Below, piece by piece: positions 41,715 through 49,696 of a DNA stretch of 64,000 nucleotides (the stretch's first letter is position 1; every line of letters starts with the position of its first letter). The stretch lies in NCBI GenBank assembly GCA_964017965.1, contig CAXHNV010000006.1:28002-92001 (forward strand), read 5' to 3'. A model generated the notes under the pieces. The model did not search any database, was not told the origin of the DNA, and saw only the letters and a list, made by a program, of their open reading frames with translations. The stretch comes from UBA2883 sp964017965. Its GTDB lineage: Bacteria > Cyanobacteriota > Vampirovibrionia > Gastranaerophilales > Gastranaerophilaceae. The translations under genes were made by a program, and so were the position numbers.

Positions 41715-43172
41715 ATGTTTAGCAGAAACCTTGAATATATAATAAAAGAAGTACCTACAGAAGACAGACAAGCTCTTCAAGACCTGTTAAACGAAATGTC
41801 AATGCAGGGGTGGGATTTGTATACTCTACATGAAATAGAATCGGAAGACGATATTTTGTATAGTTGTATATTTATGAAAGAACGTTCTGAAAATGAAGAG
41901 AACGAAGTGTTTGACAAAGTTGTTAATGTTAAAAACTTTAAGTCTCAAATGGAAAAAATGCTTTCAAAACAAATCTCACCTTATGAATCTTGCAAAGAAA
42001 TCACTGAAAAGATTCGTGAACAGAAAAAAAGAGTTGCTGATATCAAATCAGAGATTGAAAAAGTCGACTGGTCAGATAGAGGTGCATTAAATGACCAAAT
42101 GTCAGGAGCACTCAGAAGACTGGAAGAACTAAAACAAGATTTGGTTAAGGAGATTTCTCCGGGAGTAATGTATTCAAGGATAGGAGAAGAGAAGTTTACT
42201 GTTAATTTGAGTGAAGAGTTGATTGATTTTGTAAGCCCTGATAATCAGGATGATTTGCTTTCAGAGACTGTTAAATCAAGACAAAAACTGACTGATGAAC
42301 TGGGTTATGTTATTCCTAGAATGGTATTTCAGGATGATGATACATTAGATGCTTATCAGTTCTGTATAAAAGTTCACGGACTTGAAGCTTATAAATCACT
42401 TGCTATTCCTGAACATACTGCATTTTTCAGAGAAGAATTAAATATAAGAAAACCTGCTAATACTGTTGTTGATACTGATGTTATCACCGGTAAGGAGATT
42501 TGGTGGATAGATAACAAGCTGGCAGAAGATTATTGGATTAACGGATTCTCTGCTGTTGAATATATTGCAAGAGCTGTAGAATTTGTTTCTATCAAAAATG
42601 TGTCAGAACTATTAGATTACAATGACATCAATCATTATTTGTTGACTGTTGAACAGCGTAATCCGTTTGTTGTTAACAATATTATTCCTGATTTCATTTC
42701 GTTATCTGAACTAAAATATATCCTTATCAATTTGATTAGAGAACGTATTTCTATCAAGGATATTGATTATATCTTTGAAAAGATAAACGATTTTTCTGAT
42801 GAGTTATCAAAAGACAGCTTGCTTGATAAGATTAGGTTATCATTATCAAAACACATCTCACAAAGATTTATCGGAGAGACACCTACAGAGATAATTGAAT
42901 TGTCGGGTGATACTTTAGATAAAATGTTTAATTTAACAGAGACAGACGAAGAGACAGTTATTAAAGTAGACGGTAAATTTGCAGAAAAGCTGGCTAAAAA
43001 AGCCATGAAAGTTGCAAAAGATAACGGTTTGGAAGAAATTGTTATTGTTGTACCGATTGAAATCAGACACATGACTTTTGCTATTTTCTCAGAATTTATC
43101 AATAATTTGACAATTGTTGCACACGAAGAATTGAGTTGTGAAACAAATGTACATGTAATCGCAACAATTTAG
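41715..43172 (+). CDS. Soluble FHIPEP (FlhA cytoplasmic)-like protein with DUF4177-like N-terminus
   Basis: The 485-aa protein has a small N-terminal domain of the DUF4177 kind (MSMQGWDLYTLHEIE, residues 1-60), a coiled coil (about 75-145) and then a region that follows the cytoplasmic domain of FlhA/SctV. The match is in order: SRIGEEKFTVNLSEELIDFV, ETVKSRQKLTDELGYVIPRM, WWIDNKLAEDYWINGFSAVE, then FISLSELKYILINLIRERIS and IKDIDYIFEKI, and finally ETVIKVDGKFAEKLAKKAM. No membrane helices are present, so it lacks the export-gate channel. It starts four bases after ompH. Its role is unknown. Confidence 0.75.
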   Translation: MFSRNLEYIIKEVPTEDRQALQDLLNEMSMQGWDLYTLHEIESEDDILYSCIFMKERSENEENEVFDKVVNVKNFKSQMEKMLSKQISPYESCKEITEKIREQKKRVADIKSEIEKVDWSDRGALNDQMSGALRRLEELKQDLVKEISPGVMYSRIGEEKFTVNLSEELIDFVSPDNQDDLLSETVKSRQKLTDELGYVIPRMVFQDDDTLDAYQFCIKVHGLEAYKSLAIPEHTAFFREELNIRKPANTVVDTDVITGKEIWWIDNKLAEDYWINGFSAVEYIARAVEFVSIKNVSELLDYNDINHYLLTVEQRNPFVVNNIIPDFISLSELKYILINLIRERISIKDIDYIFEKINDFSDELSKDSLLDKIRLSLSKHISQRFIGETPTEIIELSGDTLDKMFNLTETDEETVIKVDGKFAEKLAKKAMKVAKDNGLEEIVIVVPIEIRHMTFAIFSEFINNLTIVAHEELSCETNVHVIATI

Positions 43173-43277
43173 GCTTAATTTTTGGTTACAAACTAGCAAA
43201 AATTTTTCGTTTGAAGTTTTAGTGCTACAAAGTAGCAGGCTTTTTCATGCCTGAAATCAACCAAAAAGGATGTGTAC

Positions 43278-45647
43278 ATGATAACAAAAATTTCCAACCA
43301 AATTGCCCCTATTGCTATTCATAAGGGCGTTACAAACCCTAAACAAAACAATCTGCAGCATGAGACAACAAAACCGATTAATTTAAACAACTTAAATTAT
43401 TACAACAAGTCTCTTGTATCGTTTGGAAGTGCAAACTTCTTTCAAACCTTAAGAGATAACTATTTTGAACTGCCGATTGATAAGACATCAGGCAAACCGT
43501 TCCAACCTGATATTTATCAAAAAGCAGCAGCAGAGAATTTACATAAAGGCAACGACGTAATTGTAACCGCACCAACCGGTACAGGTAAGACTGCAATTGC
43601 ACATTATGTTATCAATAAAAATATGGAAGACGGCAAGAAAACATTCTATACAACACCGTTAAAAGCATTGAGTAATGACAAGGTTAGGGAATTTCAAAAA
43701 GTTTATGGCAAGGACAATGTAGGGTTGATTACAGGTGACAAGAAGGTTAATAAAGATGCACCTATTGTTATCATGACAACAGAAGTTTATCGAAACATGG
43801 TTATTCAAGATAAACTAAAAGAACGCAATCCGCTATTGGATAATGTTCAAACGGTAGTATTTGATGAATTACATTATCTTGGTGATAATGATAGAGGCGG
43901 CGTTTGGGAACAGGCGATAATGTTCACACCAAAAGATAAACAAATTTTATCATTATCAGGAACAATGGCTAACCCTGAAAAGATTACAGACTGGATGGCA
44001 AAAACAAAAGGACATAAAGTTTCTGAAAAAGTAACTCCTGACAATTCATATAGAGCAAGAAATCAAGCTGTACATACTGTGTTAATCAATGTCCCTTCAA
44101 AGAACAGACATGTTCCGTTAGACTTTGAAGTAGTTGATGTAAAACCTGAGAAAAAACGTGCCGGAGGCGGCGGTTCAAAAGCTGACAGAAAACGAGCAAA
44201 ACGAAGTGCTAATCAATTCGCACAATCAGATAGCGCAGCTCCTTCTAAAGACAGTTATGTAGATATGGTTGAAAGACTAAAACGCGAAGATAAATTACCT
44301 GCAATATTCTTTATCTTTAGTAAAAAAGAAGGACGTTCAACTTTATCCTATTTGAAAGATAACGCACCGCAATTAACAAACAAAAAAGAAGAACGACAAA
44401 TAGAACAAACTCTTCAACGATTCAAAGATGACGGCAAATACATTGGTGAATCAATGGATTTGGTAGCGTTGAAAAAAGGTTACGCACTACACAATGCAGG
44501 TATGCTGCCTGAACAAAAAGAACTGGTCGAAGAATTGTTCCAAAAGAAACTGTTAAAAACAGTTATCTCAACTGAAACATTATCTGCGGGTATAAATATG
44601 CCTGCAAGAACAACAGTAATAACTGGAGTTCGTAAACCAACTGATAATCCGGACGGTGATGATCACAAAAGATATATTTATCCGAATGAATTTCACCAAA
44701 TGGCAGGTAGAGCAGGACGTAGAGGTATCGATACCGAAGGGTTCTGTATAACAATGGCCGTAAACAAATCTCAGCATAAGAAATTTGATGAATTGATTAG
44801 TTCACCTTCTAATGATATTGAAAGTCACTACAAAATCGACTACTCATTTGTAGCTTCTCTTAATGATGCTTACGGGGATAGTAAAGACTATGTAGAAACT
44901 TTATTTACAAACTCATTAAAAGCTTATGATGAAAATGATAAGGTAAGACGTGACAATGCCGGTCAAATGATTAAAGAATTTTCAAACAAAGAAGCTGTTT
45001 TGAAAAAATATGAGTATTTGGATGAAGATAACAAATTAACCGACAAAGGTATATTATTAACAAAACTCAACGGTTATGAACAAATTCCTGTTATTGACAG
45101 TGTTGTTAATAAAGAATTTGAAGGTATGGATGCAATCCAGCTTGCAGGTGTAGTTGCAGGGTTAGCAAATCTTGAAAACGTACCTAAGAATGACAATGAG
45201 TTTTCTAATAAAGACGCTGATTTTTACGATGATGAAGTTGTAGATAGTTTTGAAAACAATATGAATGATAAGATCAAGGATTATAACAAGAACATCTATA
45301 ACAAGTACGAAAACAGAGAACTCAAAAACAACAGCAAGGCTGTAAAACACGTATATGCGTGGGCAGAAATGAACAGTAAAGAAGAAGATTCTAAGAAAAA
45401 CTGGAAAGAATTATACACCGGTGATATGAGAAAGAATATCAAGGATGAAGGTACGCTGTTCAGAGAAATTATGCAAACAAACGACCTGTTGAAACAGATG
45501 AAAGAAATCAGTTTAGAAGGCGAATATCTTGCAGAAAAGACAAAAGATAAGAGATATTATCAAGCGTTGCAGGATACAATTGATGAAGCAATTGAACTTA
45601 TCAACAGACCGCCTGCACAAAACGATGAAGTAATCGACGAAGAATAA
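43278..45647 (+). CDS. Ski2/HelY-like DExH-box helicase
   Basis: This 789-aa helicase resembles Ski2/Mtr4-type RNA helicases. Motif I is VTAPTGTGKTAIAH, motif II DELHYLG, motif III LSGTM, motif V STETLSAGINMP and motif VI QMAGRAGRRGID. A Lys/Arg/Gly-rich insert (RAGGGGSKADRKRAKRSA) lies between motifs III and IV. The N-terminal 55 residues are polar and may be a targeting or disordered extension. Start ATG 43278 has AGGA seven bases upstream. RNA metabolism is a reasonable role; the substrate is unproven. Confidence 0.88.
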   Translation: MITKISNQIAPIAIHKGVTNPKQNNLQHETTKPINLNNLNYYNKSLVSFGSANFFQTLRDNYFELPIDKTSGKPFQPDIYQKAAAENLHKGNDVIVTAPTGTGKTAIAHYVINKNMEDGKKTFYTTPLKALSNDKVREFQKVYGKDNVGLITGDKKVNKDAPIVIMTTEVYRNMVIQDKLKERNPLLDNVQTVVFDELHYLGDNDRGGVWEQAIMFTPKDKQILSLSGTMANPEKITDWMAKTKGHKVSEKVTPDNSYRARNQAVHTVLINVPSKNRHVPLDFEVVDVKPEKKRAGGGGSKADRKRAKRSANQFAQSDSAAPSKDSYVDMVERLKREDKLPAIFFIFSKKEGRSTLSYLKDNAPQLTNKKEERQIEQTLQRFKDDGKYIGESMDLVALKKGYALHNAGMLPEQKELVEELFQKKLLKTVISTETLSAGINMPARTTVITGVRKPTDNPDGDDHKRYIYPNEFHQMAGRAGRRGIDTEGFCITMAVNKSQHKKFDELISSPSNDIESHYKIDYSFVASLNDAYGDSKDYVETLFTNSLKAYDENDKVRRDNAGQMIKEFSNKEAVLKKYEYLDEDNKLTDKGILLTKLNGYEQIPVIDSVVNKEFEGMDAIQLAGVVAGLANLENVPKNDNEFSNKDADFYDDEVVDSFENNMNDKIKDYNKNIYNKYENRELKNNSKAVKHVYAWAEMNSKEEDSKKNWKELYTGDMRKNIKDEGTLFREIMQTNDLLKQMKEISLEGEYLAEKTKDKRYYQALQDTIDEAIELINRPPAQNDEVIDEE

Positions 45648-45653
45648 AACAAG

Positions 45654-45687
45654 AAAGGAGTTAATTTAATATTAACTCCTTTTTTTA
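45654..45687. terminator. Bidirectional terminator after the Ski2-like helicase
   Basis: GGAGTTAAT (45657-45665) pairs with ATTAACTCC (45671-45679). It is flanked by A3 and a T-run, and serves both the helicase and the opposing small ORF. Confidence 0.88.
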
Positions 45688-45711
45688 AAACTATTCAATT
45701 GTTTTAAACTC

Positions 45712-45855
45712 TTATTCTGCTACAGCCTCCTCAAAATAATCTACTACTGTGGACATTACACTGTTGAATAACGATTCAAGCTCACCGCAGATTCCATTAC
45801 AAGCCTCCATTACTTCTGCAGGTGTGTGTGCCACTTCTAAATCAATGTTTAACAT
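45712..45855 (-). CDS. Small ORF, 47 codons, function unknown
   Basis: On the minus strand, ATG at 45855 preceded by GAGGAAT (about 5 bases) opens a frame of 47 codons. The product begins MLNIDLEVAHTPAEVMEACN and ends MSTVVDYFEEAVAE. It is acidic, helical-looking, with two cysteines in CNGICGE. Transcription would end at the hairpin at 45654-45687. It could be a small regulatory or signalling peptide, or a peptide precursor. Evidence is limited to the ribosome binding site, start-stop coherence and position. Confidence 0.5.
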   Translation of the reverse strand: MLNIDLEVAHTPAEVMEACNGICGELESLFNSVMSTVVDYFEEAVAE

Positions 45856-46022
45856 AACTATTCCTCACTATTTAATTTTTATTGACGTATCCCTTGTGAT
45901 TTATATAACGACTTTTTTTGAGATTTCTTTAATTTTTTGTTTAACATTGTTACATTACTTCATGAAAAAAGTTAAAACCCTGAAATAGCAAGAAAACATA
46001 TATATTACATAATTTTAAGAAT

Positions 46023-46051
46023 TTGTCATGGTCTCAAAATTAAGCTAAAAT
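46023..46051 (+). promoter_or_regulatory. Leaderless promoter of hybrid sensor kinase gene
   Basis: TTGTCA at 46023-46028, 17 bases, TAAAAT at 46046-46051, then six bases to the ATG at 46058. No ribosome binding site is present. This is the clearest example of the leaderless pattern in the window. Confidence 0.75.
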
Positions 46052-46057
46052 TATAAT

Positions 46058-47629
46058 ATGAAGACGGGTAGGATTGTAATCGTAGACGATGATAATATGT
46101 TGATTAATTCTTTCAAAACTTTGTTGGTTTTGGAAGGTTATGATAACGCACAATTTTTTACATGCCCGCTTGATGCGCTTGAGTATTTAAAAGACAATGA
46201 ACCGGACTTAATTATAACGGATATGATGATGCCAAAGATGAACGGGCTAGAGTTCTTAAAAGAGGCTAATAAATTGTATCCTGACGTTAGCAAGATTGTT
46301 TTGACCGGTTATGCTGATATTGAAAAAGCTATTGGTGCTATTAATGAAGTCGGATTATATAAATATATTACTAAACCGTGGGACAGTAACGATGAGCTTT
46401 TGCTGAATATCAAAAACGGTATTGAACGCAGTTATTTGCAAAGTGAATTAAAGAAGAAGATTAAAGAACTTGAGGTTGCAAACGCTAAACTTCAAGAATA
46501 TTCTCATAATCTTGAAGATATTGTAAAACAAAGAACTGCAGATTTAGTTGAAACAAATGCTAAGTTGAACGGAATTTTTGATAATTGTGCTGACGGAATA
46601 ATTGTAACTGATTCTAATGGTAACATTGAGAAAGTTAATCAGGCGTTTGAAAATTTAATCGGACTTTCAACAGAAAACATTCAAAAACAAAACCTGACAC
46701 AACTTATTAAGGCAAATAACCTTTTAAACCTTTTAAATGACGAAGATGAAGGTGAATTTTTTATAAGAGACTGCAGTGTAATGAATCCATTAAGTGAATC
46801 AGAGATTCCTATTGATATCAGCTTTGCAAGGTTTACATCTGAAGAAGAGAGTGATAGAAAGTTTGTAGGTATTGTACACGACATAACAGAACAAAAAGAG
46901 TCTGATAAGTTAAGGGATGATTTTATCGCTACATTAACACATGATTTAAGAACACCTTTATTGGCTGCTATTCAGACTATAAAGTTTTTCTTGGACGGTT
47001 CTGTCGGTGAGATAAATTCTCAACAGGAACATTTGCTTTCTACAATGAAAAAAAGTAACGAAGACTTGCTGGGGCTTGTAAATACGCTTTTAGAAGTTTA
47101 TAAATATGATGCTTCAAAATTAGAGTTGTGCAAAACAGATTTCAACTTAAACTCATTGATTTTACAGACTTATAATGAGTTAAAACCTCTTGCTGAACAA
47201 AAAGACATTTCATTTTCTTTAGCTTACGGGCTTGATGAAGATGTAAAAATAACAGCAGATAGAGGAGAAATACGTCGTGTAATCTGTAATTTATGCGGCA
47301 ATGCCATAAATTATACAAATGAAGGCGGAGAGGTTCAAATCTCTGTAAAACAACAGGAACGTGATATTATTTTTACCGTTCAGGATAACGGAAACGGTAT
47401 TCCTAAAGAAGATATTCCTCATTTATTCAAGAGATTTTCTCAGGGTACTAGTAAAAAACGTTCAACCGGAACAGGTTTAGGACTTTATTTATCAAGACAG
47501 ATTATAGAAGCACACGGCGGCAAGATTTGGCTTGAAAGCAAATTGAATAAGGGCAGTGAATTTTCATTCTTGCTAACTGATGTTCTTAAATGCCCTGAAA
47601 TTGACAAAACAGCAATCGGAATTAAATAG
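46058..47629 (+). CDS. Response-regulator/PAS/histidine kinase hybrid
   Basis: The 523-aa protein has, in order, a receiver domain (phospho-acceptor D55 in IITDMMMPKMNG, residues 1-125), a coiled linker, a PAS domain (NCADGIIVTDSNGNIEKVNQAFE) and a HisKA domain with H in LTHDLRTPL. The ATPase domain follows, with N box GNAINYTNE, G1 DNGNGIP and G2 TGLGLYLS. The receiver at the front makes it a kinase that can itself be controlled by phosphorylation. No membrane segments are seen, so it senses in the cytosol. The NarL-type regulator follows 14 bases later and is its likely partner. The signal is unknown. Confidence 0.9.
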   Translation: MKTGRIVIVDDDNMLINSFKTLLVLEGYDNAQFFTCPLDALEYLKDNEPDLIITDMMMPKMNGLEFLKEANKLYPDVSKIVLTGYADIEKAIGAINEVGLYKYITKPWDSNDELLLNIKNGIERSYLQSELKKKIKELEVANAKLQEYSHNLEDIVKQRTADLVETNAKLNGIFDNCADGIIVTDSNGNIEKVNQAFENLIGLSTENIQKQNLTQLIKANNLLNLLNDEDEGEFFIRDCSVMNPLSESEIPIDISFARFTSEEESDRKFVGIVHDITEQKESDKLRDDFIATLTHDLRTPLLAAIQTIKFFLDGSVGEINSQQEHLLSTMKKSNEDLLGLVNTLLEVYKYDASKLELCKTDFNLNSLILQTYNELKPLAEQKDISFSLAYGLDEDVKITADRGEIRRVICNLCGNAINYTNEGGEVQISVKQQERDIIFTVQDNGNGIPKEDIPHLFKRFSQGTSKKRSTGTGLGLYLSRQIIEAHGGKIWLESKLNKGSEFSFLLTDVLKCPEIDKTAIGIK

Positions 47630-47643
47630 ATAGTAGGTATATA

Positions 47644-48315
47644 ATGATAAAGACTTTATTAGTGGAAGATCACGAATTAACAAGACTGGGCTTATCAATG
47701 ATTTTATCAAAAGAGCCTGAAATAGAGTTAATAGGAGAAGCAGACAACGGCTTAAAGGGTGTTGAGCTTGCAAAACGATTGAATCCTGATGTTATTGTAA
47801 TGGATATAGGTTTACCTCAGGTTGACGGAATTGAAGCAACCCGTCGAATAAAGGCTTATAACCCTGATTGTAAGATATTGATTTTTACATCTAAAGATAG
47901 TGAAGACGATATTTTTGACGCGTTTCAATCCGGTGCTGACGGATACGTAATGAAAGATACCTCTAGTGAACAGTTCTGTACCGCTATTAAGTCTGTAAAT
48001 CAGGGGGTTGCATGGATTGACCCTGCTATTGCAAAACTTGTACTTACGAACTTACAATCACCTAAGAATAGACCCGCTTATAATAACTCTGAGGGAATCA
48101 ACTATCAGGCAGGAAAAGAGCTTTATGGGCTTACAGAACGTGAAATGGAAGTTCTGTCATTGATTGTAGAAGGGTTAACAAACAGCCAGATTGCAGACAA
48201 TTTGACAATTACAACTTATACGGCAAAAGCACACGTTCATAGCGTATTGCAAAAACTATCAGCGGGAACACGTGCTAAAGCTACTCAAAAAGCTATTACA
48301 GAGGGTTTGGTGTAG
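47644..48315 (+). CDS. NarL/FixJ-family response regulator
   Basis: This 223-aa transcription factor has a receiver with the phospho-acceptor at D54 (VMDIGLPQVDG) and a LuxR-type HTH at the end (LTEREMEVLSLIVEGLTNSQ, then TAKAHVHSVLQKLSAGTRAK). Phosphorylation by the upstream kinase would enable promoter binding. AGGT lies ahead of the ATG and the gene follows the kinase by 14 bases. Targets are unknown; the neighbouring 459-aa gene begins directly after the stop codon. Confidence 0.92.
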   Translation: MIKTLLVEDHELTRLGLSMILSKEPEIELIGEADNGLKGVELAKRLNPDVIVMDIGLPQVDGIEATRRIKAYNPDCKILIFTSKDSEDDIFDAFQSGADGYVMKDTSSEQFCTAIKSVNQGVAWIDPAIAKLVLTNLQSPKNRPAYNNSEGINYQAGKELYGLTEREMEVLSLIVEGLTNSQIADNLTITTYTAKAHVHSVLQKLSAGTRAKATQKAITEGLV

Positions 48316-49695
48316 ATGTTTTATGCAATTATTGCTATTGCGTTTTTATTAAGTGTACGGCTCGTTAAAGATGGCGATCCGCCTAAATATTTTAAAGAAC
48401 ACGACCCTGTTATTCAACAGTATAATTATGAATACGAAGCTCAAAAAGAAGAGTTAAAGATAGAATATGAAAAAAGTCAACTGCCAAAATCAGGGTATAT
48501 GCTGACTGAAGAATATGAAATGATATCTCAGGGAATTCCGAGAATTGAGCTTAAGGTAGAAGAAGCAATCCCTTTTAAACCAAGCAATATGAAATACGTG
48601 CCACAACCTACGTATAAGCTTGTTAGGTATAATAATCCTCCGGGAACTCCAGAACTTAATTTACCGAGAAAGGTTAACTTTGATAGACAGATTAATGCAC
48701 AGGGGATTATTTCAGGTGATTTTACAAAACTGGTTTATCCTTCTGTTTATTACTATGCGGAAGCAAATTGTACATCGTGCGCAGTTTATGTAATCCCGCT
48801 TGATACCAGTTTAAATAAACTTGAGAGGGTACAAAAAGCTAATGTTGCAAAGAAAATTGATAAACCTATCTTTGAAACGGATACTGATATAACTCAGGAA
48901 GGTGCATTTAGAACTATTACACCGGTTGACTTTTCTGAAGATAACAGATTTATTATAGCAAAAGAAAAGATTGGTTATGTACACGACGGGATGTGGAAAA
49001 CTAATCTCTGGGTACACGATTTTCAGACAGATAAAACAAAAGAATTATCCGAGATAAGAGAGGCTATTACTAACTACTGGCACAATGTCAGCGGGGTTGA
49101 GTTTAACGAAAAACGTTGGGATATTTATCCGCTAGGGTTTGATAAGAATAACCCTGACAGAATCCTTGTATGTGCTTATGCTTATACCGGTGATGTACCG
49201 AGCTTTTTAGGTACGTGGTCTATCGATACCGAGGGTGAACGCGCTGAACTTATTGATTTAGAAGGTACTAATTATAATGTGAGCGTAATCGGATATAAAA
49301 TGGTTTACGATAGCTACGTCTCACGTGAACAGGTTGAATGGGAAGCTGACAGACAGGCAAAGATTGAAGAAGAGCGCGAAAAACAGGCTAAAAAACATAA
49401 AAAAGCTATGAAAAAAGCGCATAAGAAACTTTATAAACAAAAGTTGAGAAAATTAAAAGCACAATATAGATTGAAAATCCGTGAATATAAGAAGAGCAAA
49501 CGCAGAGGACCGACAGCATTCGGAGATGAGACCGGTGTTAATGTTGATGCTGAAAATATTGAAAACCAACCGGATTTGGATTACGAGAAGCTCAATGAAG
49601 AACGTAATCAGATGATTAAAGAACGTCAGGACAAAATGGAAGCATTACGTCAGAAGAAAAACAAACGCTTCACAAGAAAACCTAAATCCAAATAG
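48316..49695 (+). CDS. Membrane-anchored protein with Lys-rich tail (459 aa)
   Basis: An N-terminal hydrophobic segment (MFYAIIAIAFLLSVRLV) suggests a single membrane anchor or signal. A beta-rich domain with a WD-like or beta-propeller-like character follows (residues about 100-340, for example FIIAKEKIGYVHDGMW). The last 120 residues are a long basic helix (KKHKKAMKKAHKKLYKQKLR and similar). The family is not recognised. It starts exactly at the stop of the response regulator gene, so it belongs to the two-component operon and may be its sensor accessory. That role is inferred. Confidence 0.6.
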   Translation: MFYAIIAIAFLLSVRLVKDGDPPKYFKEHDPVIQQYNYEYEAQKEELKIEYEKSQLPKSGYMLTEEYEMISQGIPRIELKVEEAIPFKPSNMKYVPQPTYKLVRYNNPPGTPELNLPRKVNFDRQINAQGIISGDFTKLVYPSVYYYAEANCTSCAVYVIPLDTSLNKLERVQKANVAKKIDKPIFETDTDITQEGAFRTITPVDFSEDNRFIIAKEKIGYVHDGMWKTNLWVHDFQTDKTKELSEIREAITNYWHNVSGVEFNEKRWDIYPLGFDKNNPDRILVCAYAYTGDVPSFLGTWSIDTEGERAELIDLEGTNYNVSVIGYKMVYDSYVSREQVEWEADRQAKIEEEREKQAKKHKKAMKKAHKKLYKQKLRKLKAQYRLKIREYKKSKRRGPTAFGDETGVNVDAENIENQPDLDYEKLNEERNQMIKERQDKMEALRQKKNKRFTRKPKSK

Positions 49696-49696
49696 A

